A stretch of 64,000 nucleotides of DNA from Janthinobacterium sp. LM6 (GCF_002002885.1 NZ_CP019510.1:4340001-4404000); one strand, 5' to 3'. Shown: positions 9,163 through 17,661, counted from the first letter of the stretch. Notes: a model not told the origin generated them from the letters alone. Numbers and translations are program-made.

Positions 9163-9204
9163 CTGATTAGTGTAAGTTTTTTTGCGGTGCCGCGGATGGC
9201 GGCG

Positions 9205-10065
9205 TCATGACTCGGGCTCCTGCCCCAGTCCGGCGACGAAACTGCTAATTTCGCTCAATACCTGCACCTTGCAGGCGCATTCATTACGGGCGGTGGCGTC
9301 TTGCAGCGGCGCGGCGGCCATGCGCCGCACGGTGGTCTTGATGCCGCAGGCGATCAATTTGCTGCCGTATTGTTCAGCCTCGTCGCGCAATGGGTCGTCT
9401 TCGCTGGACAAGATCAAGGCTGGCGGCAGGTTCTTCAGGCGGCTCGACTGCAATGGCGACGCGTACGGATGGGTACGGTCAGCGGCATTCGGCAAGTAGC
9501 CACGGTAGGCGGCGGCGCACTGGTCCGCCACTTCCGCCAGGTCGGGACAGCTCGGCAAGTGGCGCATCGAGCAGGTCGACAGGCCGGGGTCGAGCATGGG
9601 CATGATCAGCACCTGGCCCGCGAGGGGCGGTCCGCCCCGGTCGCGCGACATCATCGCGCATACGGCGGCGAGGTTGGCGCCCGCTTCGATGCCCGATACC
9701 ACCATCTGCTTGCCCGTCCAGCCCAGCTTGGACTTGTTCTTTTTTGCCCACAGCAGCACGGCATGCGCGTCTTCCACGGCGGCGGGAAATGGCCGCACGC
9801 GGGCCAGGGTGTAGTTCGCGGCCAGCACCACGTGGTCGGGATTGCTCAGCACGAGGCAGCGCAGGAAGTCGTCCGCGTCGTCCAGGTCGCCGTCGACAAA
9901 GCCGCCGCCATGGAAGAAAACCATCAGGTTCGGCTGCTTGGCGCCCGGCACGCCGGCCGTGTAGACGCGCGCGCCGAGCGCATCCTGCGCGCCCTGCACC
10001 TGGATGTCGCGTATCTTCAGCGCCTGGCCAGGCGCCAGTTCGGCCGCGGTGTCGGCAAAGCTCAT
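9205..10065 (-). CDS. alpha/beta-hydrolase-fold protein (HSL family) without the catalytic Ser and His
   Basis: 286 aa. The N-terminal half has the hormone-sensitive-lipase-family oxyanion-hole motif HGGGF and the expected core (VVLAANYTLARVRPFPAAVEDA). The nucleophile elbow, normally G-D-S-A-G, reads G-I-E-A-G, so the serine is replaced by Glu. The acid motif DPLRDE is intact. Where a GxxHGF histidine should lie there is RRMAAAPLQDA. It is therefore unlikely to be an ordinary esterase; it may bind a ligand, or use different chemistry. The start at 10065 overlaps the stop of the small secreted protein gene (ATGA), so the two are translationally coupled. Many databases would still name it an esterase. 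Confidence 0.8.
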   Translation of the reverse strand: MSFADTAAELAPGQALKIRDIQVQGAQDALGARVYTAGVPGAKQPNLMVFFHGGGFVDGDLDDADDFLRCLVLSNPDHVVLAANYTLARVRPFPAAVEDAHAVLLWAKKNKSKLGWTGKQMVVSGIEAGANLAAVCAMMSRDRGGPPLAGQVLIMPMLDPGLSTCSMRHLPSCPDLAEVADQCAAAYRGYLPNAADRTHPYASPLQSSRLKNLPPALILSSEDDPLRDEAEQYGSKLIACGIKTTVRRMAAAPLQDATARNECACKVQVLSEISSFVAGLGQEPES

Positions 10066-10274
10066 TGCGCCACCACCGGCGGCACCGCAGCATCGAGCAC
10101 CGTGTCGTTCAGGCACAACAGGGCGACGCCGCCCACTTCATGGGTCAGGGCGCTATACCCGCTCGCTTCGCTTTGCGCCGCCATCGAGTATGCATCCGTC
10201 GATACCATCGCGGCCAGAGCGAGCGAGCTCATAGCGAGAGCGAGCACTGCAAAGATTCCATTCCGATGACCCAT
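10062..10274 (-). CDS. small secreted or membrane-anchored protein of unknown function
   Basis: 70 aa. An N-terminal hydrophobic segment (GIFAVLALAMSSLALAAMV) is followed by a short Ser/Ala-rich tail with a single Cys (GGVALLCLNDTV). AGGAG lies 7 bases before the ATG at 10274, a better start than the one 30 bases upstream. It overlaps the hydrolase-like gene by 4 bases, so the pair are made together. I recognise no family. It is divergently arranged with the LysR gene, whose intergenic region holds a perfect inverted repeat. Confidence 0.7.
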   Translation of the reverse strand: MGHRNGIFAVLALAMSSLALAAMVSTDAYSMAAQSEASGYSALTHEVGGVALLCLNDTVLDAAVPPVVAQ

Positions 10275-10374
10275 GATATTTCTCCTGTGAACTTCCTGCG
10301 GCAATCACATTTATGCTGCAGTACAACAACTATAGACTTGATCTACAATCTGATAAAGAGTGCAATGACGAATT

Positions 10375-10398
10375 GATTATTCAGGATTCTGAATAATC
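10375..10398. promoter_or_regulatory. perfect 10-bp inverted repeat between divergent operons
   Basis: GATTATTCAG and CTGAATAATC are separated by GATT. It lies 25 bases before the LysR-type start and about 100 bases before the divergent small-protein gene. This is a natural LysR autoregulatory or divergent-operon operator. Confidence 0.6.
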
Positions 10399-10422
10399 GA
10401 ACGTAAAGTGATAGGAAATCAA

Positions 10423-11382
10423 GTGAACAAGCTGCAAGCCATGGAAGTTTTCATCCAAGTCGTCGATGCGGGCGGCTTTACGCGCGCGGCGGAAAACATG
10501 CAGCTGCCGAAAGCCACTGTCTCGACCCTGATCCAGTCGCTGGAAGCGAGCCTGTCGGTTAAGTTGCTCAACCGCACCACGCGCCACGTCAGCATCACGT
10601 CCGATGGCGCCGCCTATTACGAACGCTGCGTGCGCATCCTGTCGGACGTGCGCGAGGCCGAAGAATCGCTGTCGCGCACGCGTTTGAGTCCCAGCGGGCG
10701 GCTGCGCGTGGATGCGCCCACGGCCCTGGCCAGCGAACTGATCATCCCCGCCCTGCCCGACTTCTTTGCCCGCTACCCGGACATCTCGCTGGAACTGGGC
10801 TGCAGCGACCGCCCCGTCGACCTGATCGAGGAAGGCGTCGATTGCGCCGTGCGCGGCGGAGAATTGGGCGACCTGAACCTCATCGCGCGCCGGGTCGGCG
10901 TATTGCATTTCATCACCTGCGCCGCGCCCGGCTACCTGGCGCGGTACGGCACGCCGCAGCACCCGAACGACCTGGCGCAGCACCGGGGCGTGAATTTTTT
11001 CTCCGCCAAGACGGGCAAGACCTTCGACTGGGATTTCACGCGCGCCGGCGAACGCATCCAGATGTCCATGCCCAGCCATATCGCCCTGAACGACTCGAAC
11101 GCCTACGCGGCCGCCGGCCTGGCGGGCCTGGGCATCGTGCAAATGACGCATTTCATGCTTGCACCGCTGCTGGAACAGGGCAAAATGGTGGAATTGCTCA
11201 GCGAATGGGAATCCGACCCGCTGCCCATCCACGTGATCTATCCGCCCAACCGCCACCTGTCCGCCAAGGTGCGCGTATTCGTCGAATGGGTCGCCGACAT
11301 GTTTACCAACCACCCGGCCACGCAACTGAAGGGCAAGAGCACCCTGCCCGCGCGTGCCACCCTGACCGAGGCCCAGCCATGA
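10423..11382 (+). CDS. LysR-type transcriptional regulator
   Basis: 319 aa from the GTG at 10423, preceded by AGGAA at the right distance; the opening NKLQAMEVFIQVVDAGGFTRAA is typical of family N-termini. A winged HTH spans residues 1-60 and a periplasmic-binding-like effector domain covers about 90-295. It resembles the large CrgA/DmlR subgroup that regulates adjacent metabolic genes. It overlaps the dehydrogenase gene by 4 bases (ATGA), so regulator, dehydrogenase and a small protein form one operon. The inverted repeat at 10375-10398 is its likely binding site. Confidence 0.92.
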   Translation: MNKLQAMEVFIQVVDAGGFTRAAENMQLPKATVSTLIQSLEASLSVKLLNRTTRHVSITSDGAAYYERCVRILSDVREAEESLSRTRLSPSGRLRVDAPTALASELIIPALPDFFARYPDISLELGCSDRPVDLIEEGVDCAVRGGELGDLNLIARRVGVLHFITCAAPGYLARYGTPQHPNDLAQHRGVNFFSAKTGKTFDWDFTRAGERIQMSMPSHIALNDSNAYAAAGLAGLGIVQMTHFMLAPLLEQGKMVELLSEWESDPLPIHVIYPPNRHLSAKVRVFVEWVADMFTNHPATQLKGKSTLPARATLTEAQP

Positions 11383-12356
11383 CCGCAGCAAGCACACCGC
11401 CGCCCCCGCACCGCATCGTCTTTCTCGACCGCGACAGCCTGATCGCCACCGTGCGCCCGCCCGCCTTCGCCCATAGCTGGCAAGAACATGCGCACACCAA
11501 GGGCAGCGAACAGACGGTGGCTCGCCTGCAAGGCGCCACGATCGCCATCACGAACAAGGTGCCGCTGCGCGCGGCCGATCTGGCGCAGTTGCCGGACCTG
11601 CAAATGATCGCCGTGGCCGCCACGGGCACGGATATCCTCGACCTGGCCGCCTGCCGCGAGCGGGGCATCGTCGTGGCGAATATCCGCGACTACGCGCGCG
11701 CCACCGTGCCCGAGCATACCTTGGCCCTGATGCTGGCCCTGCGCCGCCAGCTCATCGCCTACCGCGCGGACGTGGAAGCGGGACTGTGGCAGGCGTCCGA
11801 CCGCTTCTGCCTGTTCGGCCACCCGATCCGCGACCTGGCCGGCAGCCGCCTGGGTCTGCTCGGCTACGGCGCGCTGGGCAAGTCCGTGGCCCAGCTGGGG
11901 CGCGCCTTCGGCATGCAGGTGATCGTCCACAACCGTTCCCCGATCCAGGAAGACGGCGTCAAGGAAGTGAGTTTTGACGAACTGCTGGCCACCTCCGACG
12001 TACTGAGCCTGCACCTGCCCTTGACGGACAAGACGCGCAACATCATCGGAGCAAAGGAACTGGCGCGCATGCAGCCGACGTCGCTGCTGATCAACACGGC
12101 GCGGGGCGGCCTTGTCGACGAAGCCGCCTTGGCCGAGGCCTTGAAAAACGGCGTGATCGCCGGCGCCGGTTTCGACGTGCTGTCCAAGGAGCCGCCCCCG
12201 CCCGACAACCCGCTGTTAAATTTGCGCCTGCCCAACTTCATCCTCACGCCGCACACGGCCTGGGCCAGCGGCGAGGCCATGCAGAAGCTGGCCGACATCC
12301 TGATCGGCAACGTGGAAGCGTTCGAACGCGGTGCTCCCGTGAACGTGGTGGCATGA
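11379..12356 (+). CDS. D-2-hydroxyacid dehydrogenase (hydroxypyruvate/glycerate reductase type)
   Basis: 325 aa, of the NAD-dependent D-isomer-specific 2-hydroxyacid dehydrogenase family. The cofactor loop LGYGALGKSVAQLG with a following basic residue (HNRS) lies near residue 160. The catalytic triad is complete: Arg242 (NTARGGLVDE), Glu271 (SKEPPPPDNPL) and His292 (TPHTAWAS). The sequence around the triad is closest to glycerate dehydrogenase/hydroxypyruvate reductase (HprA-like), so it probably interconverts hydroxypyruvate or glyoxylate and the hydroxyacid in the cytoplasm. It is coupled to the LysR gene upstream and the small gene downstream by 4-base overlaps. Confidence 0.9.
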   Translation: MTAASTPPPPHRIVFLDRDSLIATVRPPAFAHSWQEHAHTKGSEQTVARLQGATIAITNKVPLRAADLAQLPDLQMIAVAATGTDILDLAACRERGIVVANIRDYARATVPEHTLALMLALRRQLIAYRADVEAGLWQASDRFCLFGHPIRDLAGSRLGLLGYGALGKSVAQLGRAFGMQVIVHNRSPIQEDGVKEVSFDELLATSDVLSLHLPLTDKTRNIIGAKELARMQPTSLLINTARGGLVDEAALAEALKNGVIAGAGFDVLSKEPPPPDNPLLNLRLPNFILTPHTAWASGEAMQKLADILIGNVEAFERGAPVNVVA

Positions 12357-12808
12357 GCCTGTTAAACGAGCTGGATGAACTGCTGTGCAGCGACGACGAT
12401 GAATACGACCGCCTCGACCTGTTCCTCGAGGCGGACGAGCTGATCGGGCAACTGCAAGCGGCCGACATGCCTGCGCTGCTGGCACTGTGGCAGACGCGCA
12501 GCCCGTGCTGGCAGCAGCGTTTCACGCAAGCGAGCAGCAACATCGACGACGCCGTGCTGCGCGCCCTGCTGGCCGGTTTGCTGCAGATCAAGGAGGCCAC
12601 GCACGGCGTGCTTGAATTGATGTCGCGCCTGCCGCCCGTCGCCGACAACTCTGCCCTCAGCGACGCGCTGCTCGCCTACGCCGAGCAAGCCTGGCATGCA
12701 GACCCGGCACGGTACCGGCAAATCCAGATCAGTTGCTGGAGCTGCGGGCTGTCGGGCCGGCTGTTGAAGCGGCTGGGACTGTCTACCTGGAAGGATGCGG
12801 GGCTGTAG
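12353..12808 (+). CDS. hypothetical acidic helical protein
   Basis: 151 aa starting with an ATG that overlaps the dehydrogenase stop (ATGA). It has an acidic N-terminus (LDELLCSDDDEYDRLDLFLEADE), is mostly helical by composition, and carries four Cys including a CWSCG pair near the C-terminus. No signal peptide, TM segment or recognised domain. It is the third gene of the LysR operon; the Cys pair could bind metal or form a disulfide, which is inference only. Confidence 0.75.
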   Translation: MSLLNELDELLCSDDDEYDRLDLFLEADELIGQLQAADMPALLALWQTRSPCWQQRFTQASSNIDDAVLRALLAGLLQIKEATHGVLELMSRLPPVADNSALSDALLAYAEQAWHADPARYRQIQISCWSCGLSGRLLKRLGLSTWKDAGL

Positions 12809-12811
12809 CCA

Positions 12812-13324
12812 CTACGGCGCGGCGGGACGCTCAAAACTGAAACCCGGCGCGTAAGCGTGATAGCCATCGAAATCACCCTTGCCGATGGCCGCGCCGCCGC
12901 TGCGCGCAATCGCATACGCCATGCTGAAATGAAAGTAGAAATTCGGCACAATGTACAGATTCAAATACTCATCGGCCGGCAGCGCGATGTCGGCAAAACC
13001 GGCCCGGTCGCGGCAGATGCGCCCGGGCGGCCCGTCAAAACGTTCCGCGGGGATGGCCTTGAGGTAGCGCATGGTCTGCGCGATCTGTTCCTGCAGGCTG
13101 GCGGCGCCGCTGAAATCGGCCACGTCCAGCCCTGCCAGCGGGCAGCAGCCGCGCAGGGAAAAGCTCACGGCCGCGCGCACTTGCTGGGCGAATGGCAGCA
13201 TGTCCGGGTGCAGGCGCGCCGCCAGCATGTGCGGCGCGGTGCCGGTCTTGTCGAGCATGGCGGAGAGCTGCGCCAGGGAGCGGCAAAAGATGGTGATGGG
13301 ATTGATCTGCATCATGTCCGTCAT
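12812..13324 (-). CDS. DUF1993 family protein
   Basis: 170 aa from the ATG at 13324, with AGGAAGG upstream. The sequence (FCRSLAQLSAMLDKTGTAP, then LHPDMLPFAQQVRAA, and a C-terminal FYFHFSMAYAIARSGG) matches the DUF1993 family, thought to share the DinB-like four-helix fold. Biochemical role unknown. It overlaps the upstream gene by 4 bases and converges, 3 bases apart, with the operon from 10423. Confidence 0.88.
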   Translation of the reverse strand: MTDMMQINPITIFCRSLAQLSAMLDKTGTAPHMLAARLHPDMLPFAQQVRAAVSFSLRGCCPLAGLDVADFSGAASLQEQIAQTMRYLKAIPAERFDGPPGRICRDRAGFADIALPADEYLNLYIVPNFYFHFSMAYAIARSGGAAIGKGDFDGYHAYAPGFSFERPAAP

Positions 13325-13815
13325 GTCAAACCTTCCTGCTCGGCAACCTTCTTCAGCACGCGGATCAACCGGCGTTCGTGGCGGCCCACGGCGTCCCAGT
13401 CCCAGGCGTCGGGCGAACCGAATTCCGGGTAATGGCGCTGCCATTTTTCCGCGCGCTTTTGCGAATTGGCGCTCACCTGCGACGCCAGTCCCTTGCCGCT
13501 GGACAGGCGCAGATACACGTGGATGACGCCCCAGCCTTCGCACACATAACGATACGTGAGGCCGCCGCACTGGGCCGGGTCGAGGGCGATACGGCGCGGG
13601 GCAAAGTGCCCGGCCATGTCCGGGTAATGCACGGCCAGGAACACCTCGCCGGCCCCTTCGGTCTCCAGCCTGGCCGCATACGCGCACAGCTCGGCAGGCG
13701 AGTGGAAATGCAGCGTTTCCCGTTCCGCCTCCGAATACGCCTGCGCCACGGCCACGCCGGGCTTGGCAAAGATCGCCGCGGCCATGGCCGCGATACCTGC
13801 TGTTGATAATCCCAC
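13321..13815 (-). CDS. hypothetical exported protein
   Basis: 164 aa beginning with GTG at 13815 (AAAGGCAGG upstream). The N-terminal hydrophobic stretch (AGIAAMAAAIFAKPGVAVAQA) looks like a signal peptide. The rest is soluble, with a Cys pair (ELCAYA; AQCGGL) and a Trp-rich C-terminus (EKWQRHYPEFGSPDAWDWD). No family recognised. Its stop overlaps the start of the DUF1993 gene, so they are coupled. Confidence 0.7.
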   Translation of the reverse strand: MGLSTAGIAAMAAAIFAKPGVAVAQAYSEAERETLHFHSPAELCAYAARLETEGAGEVFLAVHYPDMAGHFAPRRIALDPAQCGGLTYRYVCEGWGVIHVYLRLSSGKGLASQVSANSQKRAEKWQRHYPEFGSPDAWDWDAVGRHERRLIRVLKKVAEQEGLT

Positions 13816-13874
13816 TGTGCCTGCCTTTCCTATTGCCTGATGGTTACGCCCTGCGCCGCCATCCTAGCATGGCG

Positions 13875-14756
13875 TCAACGGCGATGGCGGCTGAAAAACT
13901 CCCACATCACCTCATTTGCATCGATGGCGCGCGTGGTCTTGCCGATGGGCAGGCCAATATTAAACGCATCGGCGCCCGGCCATGTGTGGCCGCCCTCCTT
14001 GACGGTGAGCAAGGCCACGCTGGCGCCGCCCGTACCAGCCCCCTGTTCCTGCCAGGTCACTTGCGTGGCGTCGCCAGCGGGACCGGGAAGCAGGCGCGGC
14101 TGCGGCCTGGCGCCTTCGATGCCGTTGTGCCTGCGCCAGTAATCGAACGTACCTTCGGCCGACAGGTAGCTGGCGGCCTTGCCCTCGAACAGCACGACCT
14201 TGTCGGCCGTGCCCTGTATCAACAGCATGCCGACCTTGTCCGTTTTCTGGTGATGCTGCACCACGGGTTCCGGCATGGGCGCCCCCACCGAGACGACGGC
14301 GGCGAACTGCTGCGGCAGCTCGGCCGCCAGGCGCAGGGCAAAGAAACCGCCGCGCGACAGGCCCGTGGCATACACGCGCTGCTCGTCGATGCGGTAATCC
14401 TGCTTGAGTTTGCTCAACATCGCTTGCGTAAAGCCGACGTCGTCCGTGCCCGCCAGGTAATCCATGCCGAAACCCACGTTCCAATCCTGCTTGATGCCTT
14501 GCGGATAGACGACGATGAACTGGTGCCGCTCGGCCGTCTTGTTCATCTGCGTGTACAGCATCTGTTCCGCCATGCTCATGCCGCCGCCATGGAAATTGAA
14601 GACGACGGGAAAGGTCTTCTGAGGCTGGCTTTGATATGCAGCCGGCGTGTAGACGATGTAGCGGCGTTTTTCCTCTTTGTGGACGAGGCTGGTCACTTGC
14701 GCCAGCGCGGGGATGCTGGTGCAGGCCAGCACCAGCAGGCTGATAAGACATTTCAT
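13875..14756 (-). CDS. secreted polyhydroxybutyrate-depolymerase/feruloyl-esterase-like hydrolase
   Basis: 293 aa from the ATG at 14756 (GGAG upstream) with a signal peptide (MKCLISLLVLACTSIPALA). It is a member of the LpqC / PHB depolymerase esterase family: oxyanion-hole HGGG (56-59), nucleophile Ser134 in GLSRGG, Asp185 (GTADK) and His257 (GGHTWPG), giving a complete triad. There is no C-terminal polymer-binding domain, so a soluble ester or short-chain substrate is as likely as PHB. It follows the two-component operon by 75 bases on the same strand and may be its last gene or independent. Confidence 0.87.
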   Translation of the reverse strand: MKCLISLLVLACTSIPALAQVTSLVHKEEKRRYIVYTPAAYQSQPQKTFPVVFNFHGGGMSMAEQMLYTQMNKTAERHQFIVVYPQGIKQDWNVGFGMDYLAGTDDVGFTQAMLSKLKQDYRIDEQRVYATGLSRGGFFALRLAAELPQQFAAVVSVGAPMPEPVVQHHQKTDKVGMLLIQGTADKVVLFEGKAASYLSAEGTFDYWRRHNGIEGARPQPRLLPGPAGDATQVTWQEQGAGTGGASVALLTVKEGGHTWPGADAFNIGLPIGKTTRAIDANEVMWEFFSRHRR

Positions 14757-14831
14757 GCGGTTTTCTCCGTTGATCAAGAGCTTGCAGCTTACGCAGGCGC
14801 CGGTGAAATCGCGGTGAAATCTCCCTGCTTT

Positions 14832-16055
14832 TTACTGTTTCTGGAGGGGAATGATGTCGACGCGGTACTGCGCCGCGCCCGGATGGAAAACGATGTCCCA
14901 GCGCATGGCTTGCGCCAGGCGCAGCAGCAGGTTCTGGCCGTGCGCGAAACCGTGGACGCGCCGCGGCTGGCCCGCCGTCACCGTATTGACGATGCTCAAG
15001 CGGCCTTGCGCAAACGCAATGCTGATGCGGCAAGCGGGGCCGCCATGGAACAGGGCATTCCCCAGGCAATTATTTAGGAGCAACATGACCAGTTGCACGT
15101 TGCCGACCACCTCCAGCCGCTCGGGCAAGTCCAGGGTCAGCAGGCTGGCATCCCAAGGGTGTTCGTCGAGCAGGCGCAGCAGGCATTGCTCGATGCAGCC
15201 GCGCAACTCCACCACGTCGCCCGGCAATTGCTCGGCCCGTGCCAGCGCGAACAGCACGTCGATGGTGGCGCGCATGTCGTCCGTGGCTTGCCGCAGCTGC
15301 GCCTGCTCCTGCTTGTCCAGCGGCTGCGCATAGGCCAGCGCCAGTGTGTTATGCATCAGGGTGAGCGGCGTGCGCAATTCATGGCTGACGTCGCGGGTGA
15401 ATGCCTGTTCCCGCCGCAACACTGCCTGCAGTTCGGTAAACGTGGTTTCCAGGCGGCGCGCCAGGAAACCGATCTCGTCGGGACGGTCGCGCTCGCTGAA
15501 GTGCACGGCGCCGCCGGGCGCCAGCTGGCGCGCTTCGTGGGCCAGACGCTGCAAGGGCAGCACGAGACGCCGCGCAAGCCAGTATGCCAGTAGCAAGGCC
15601 AGGGCTATCAGCGCCAGCGCCACCCCAGCCACGACACCGCCCACTTCCCGCGTCAGGCGCGACACCACCAGCACGGGCGCCACGTCGGCCAGCAGATAGC
15701 AGCGGGCCGGCTTGCCGCCGGTAACGAAATCGAGCGCCAGCACATGATAATGCTGGCCCGTCGTCGTAAACACTTCCGCGCGCGGGGCGGACGGCGGCAC
15801 TTGCGCACGCACCGCTTGAGGCAAATCAAGGTAACTGCCATAAACCGTGATGAGGTCGCTGCCAGACGGCGTAAGCTGACCGTGCTGGCGCAAGCGCTGG
15901 TTGACGGCCACCGCCTCGCGTTCGAGCAGGCGCTGCACCAGCATGTCTTCCGTGACGTAGGCAATCACCAGTGCCAGGCCCGTGTAGCACAGGCACAGCA
16001 GGACGGTGAAGCCGGCCAGGGCCGCGAACAGGCGCTGCCGGATCGACTGGCTCAT
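14832..16055 (-). CDS. sensor histidine kinase with a reduced ATP-binding domain
   Basis: 407 aa. Two TM segments (about residues 12-34 and 140-165) bracket a periplasmic sensor of roughly 105 residues; HAMP linker, then the HisKA H-box RDVSHELRTPLT with His225. The catalytic domain is short: the N-box survives as LLNNCLGNALFHGG, but the G1 box is LSIVNTVTAG instead of DxGxG, and the glycine-rich lid is weak (GFAHGQNLLLRLA). It may be a slow or phosphatase-biased kinase. Its start overlaps the response regulator stop (ATGA), so they form a pair. Confidence 0.9.
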   Translation of the reverse strand: MSQSIRQRLFAALAGFTVLLCLCYTGLALVIAYVTEDMLVQRLLEREAVAVNQRLRQHGQLTPSGSDLITVYGSYLDLPQAVRAQVPPSAPRAEVFTTTGQHYHVLALDFVTGGKPARCYLLADVAPVLVVSRLTREVGGVVAGVALALIALALLLAYWLARRLVLPLQRLAHEARQLAPGGAVHFSERDRPDEIGFLARRLETTFTELQAVLRREQAFTRDVSHELRTPLTLMHNTLALAYAQPLDKQEQAQLRQATDDMRATIDVLFALARAEQLPGDVVELRGCIEQCLLRLLDEHPWDASLLTLDLPERLEVVGNVQLVMLLLNNCLGNALFHGGPACRISIAFAQGRLSIVNTVTAGQPRRVHGFAHGQNLLLRLAQAMRWDIVFHPGAAQYRVDIIPLQKQ

Positions 16056-16762
16056 GGCGATGCCGCAGCGTCGAAGGCCAGGCGGTAGCCCAGCTGCGGT
16101 ATGGTCACCAGCATGCCCGCCGCGCCAGACCCGCCAAGCAACTCCAGCTGCTTGCGCAGCGCGTAGATGTGCGATTTGAGAGCGTCGCTGTCGGGCGGCT
16201 GGCTGCCCCACAGGGCTTGCAGCAAGGCCGAGCGCGATACGGCGTGCGGATGCTCGCGGCACAGCAGCAGAAGGATCTTAAAACCCGTCTGCGTCAGCGG
16301 CAGCGTTGCGTCACGGTACAGGGCGCGTCCTGCGCGCGTCTGCAAGGTAAACGGACCCACGCGCATTTCCTGGTGCACGTGCAACTGCTGCCGGCGCGCC
16401 AGCGCTTCGCAGCGCAAGGCCACTTCGCGCAAGTCGAACGGCTTGGTCAAATAGTCGTCGGCGCCGTCGCAGAAACCGCGCGCCTTGTCTTCGTAAGAGT
16501 CGCGCGCCGTCAACATCAGAATCGGCACATTGCTGGGCGCCCCGGCCTTGATGGCGCGGCACACTTGCAAGCCATCCAGGTCGGGCAGGTTCAGGTCCAG
16601 CAGCACCACGTCATAGACGTTGCGCGTGGCCAATTGCACGGCCAGCGCGCCCGTGCCCGCATGGTCCGTCTGCCAGCCCAAGCCGTCGAGGAAATCGAGC
16701 ACCTGGCGCGCGATGGCCAGGTGGTCTTCCACCAGCAGGATACTCAGGGGAAGTTTATTCAT
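16052..16762 (-). CDS. OmpR-family response regulator
   Basis: 236 aa: a receiver domain with acidic pair Glu12/Asp13, phospho-acceptor Asp56 (VVLLDLNLPDLDG) and the conserved Lys in LTKPFD, then a winged-helix DNA-binding domain (about 130-230; TLPLTQTGFKILLLL...GYRLAF). Translationally coupled on both sides: its start overlaps the GNAT gene stop and its stop overlaps the kinase start. Target genes unknown. Confidence 0.93.
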   Translation of the reverse strand: MNKLPLSILLVEDHLAIARQVLDFLDGLGWQTDHAGTGALAVQLATRNVYDVVLLDLNLPDLDGLQVCRAIKAGAPSNVPILMLTARDSYEDKARGFCDGADDYLTKPFDLREVALRCEALARRQQLHVHQEMRVGPFTLQTRAGRALYRDATLPLTQTGFKILLLLCREHPHAVSRSALLQALWGSQPPDSDALKSHIYALRKQLELLGGSGAAGMLVTIPQLGYRLAFDAAASP

Positions 16763-17298
16763 CGCACGCCGGCAATGCGCGCAGACAGCCAGAAATTGCC
16801 CGATCTTCCGCGAACTTGCCGGTAACAGCGCAGATAGCCTTCCCGTTCGAAAGCGCAGCGTTCGAGCACGCGGATCGAACGTTCATTACTCTCCAGCACG
16901 GTCGCCTGAATGCGCAGCAAACCAAGGTGCCGGAAGCCCCACTCCACGACGGCGTTCACGACGGAGGTGGCCACGCCCTGCCCCCACACGGCAGGAGCAA
17001 GATCGTAGGCGATTTCGGCCGTGCGGTGCTGCGGAGAAATGGCATTGAAGCCGATCGTGCCCACCAGCTGGCCGCCGTCGCGCAGCACGACGGCCAGCCG
17101 TATGGACGAAGACGGCTCTGCCGATGCATAGTCATCGAAATTGGCTTGCAGATCATCGATGCTGCGCAAATCCCAGCTCGTGTGCTCCACGACGGCAGGG
17201 TCGGCCAGGTAGGCATACCAGGCGGGCGCGTCGCTGCGTTCCAGGTGGCGCAAGGTCACCAGCCGATGGTCTGCAGCGGGTAAATCGACAGCGATCAT
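16759..17298 (-). CDS. GNAT acetyltransferase (RimJ/RimL type)
   Basis: 179 aa. Acetyl-CoA binding motif A is present as LAPAVWGQGVATSVVNAVV (about residues 100-120), followed by the typical RIQATVLESNERSIRVLERCAF segment. It resembles RimJ/RimL-type enzymes that acetylate protein N-termini or small amines; substrate unknown. Its position inside a SUKH/two-component operon is unusual for a housekeeping acetylase. Confidence 0.88.
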   Translation of the reverse strand: MIAVDLPAADHRLVTLRHLERSDAPAWYAYLADPAVVEHTSWDLRSIDDLQANFDDYASAEPSSSIRLAVVLRDGGQLVGTIGFNAISPQHRTAEIAYDLAPAVWGQGVATSVVNAVVEWGFRHLGLLRIQATVLESNERSIRVLERCAFEREGYLRCYRQVRGRSGNFWLSARIAGVR

Positions 17299-17313
17299 CG
17301 CCTGGCATCCTTT

Positions 17314-17661
17314 TTAGTCAAGCGGGCAATCGGCGGCCAGCCAGGCATGGAAATCATCGGCGGTCCGTTCAAAATCGTCGCGCTGCATCGAGCCATGGCC
17401 GACCAGGTACACGGCACGGTCAGCGCCGTCGAGCGCCAGCATGACGGCGCGCCCGCCGCTGTCGTCGCCGATGGCGAGGTAGCCGGGGCAGGATTGCGGC
17501 ACGTCATAGGTTTCGTTGCGTTCCCGCAAGCTTTCCGCACCATACAGCAGCACTTGTTCGCCGCGCAGGCCTTCCTGCCAGTCCTGCAGAAAGCGCAGAT
17601 AATGCGCCGGCAAGGCGTGGCCCAGCCAGCGCTGGACGGCGTCGATGTCTTGTCCGCTCAC
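17314..17661 (-). CDS. SMI1/KNR4 (SUKH) family protein
   Basis: 115 aa from the GTG at 17661, which overlaps the stop of the upstream GNAT gene (GTGA). The pattern LPAHYLRFLQDWQEG...LYGAESLRERNETYD...PGYLAIGDDSGG is diagnostic of the SUKH superfamily. Bacterial SUKH proteins are often immunity proteins against contact-dependent or polymorphic toxins, but no toxin gene adjoins it here. It may be an orphan immunity gene or a general regulator. Confidence 0.85.
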   Translation of the reverse strand: MSGQDIDAVQRWLGHALPAHYLRFLQDWQEGLRGEQVLLYGAESLRERNETYDVPQSCPGYLAIGDDSGGRAVMLALDGADRAVYLVGHGSMQRDDFERTADDFHAWLAADCPLD

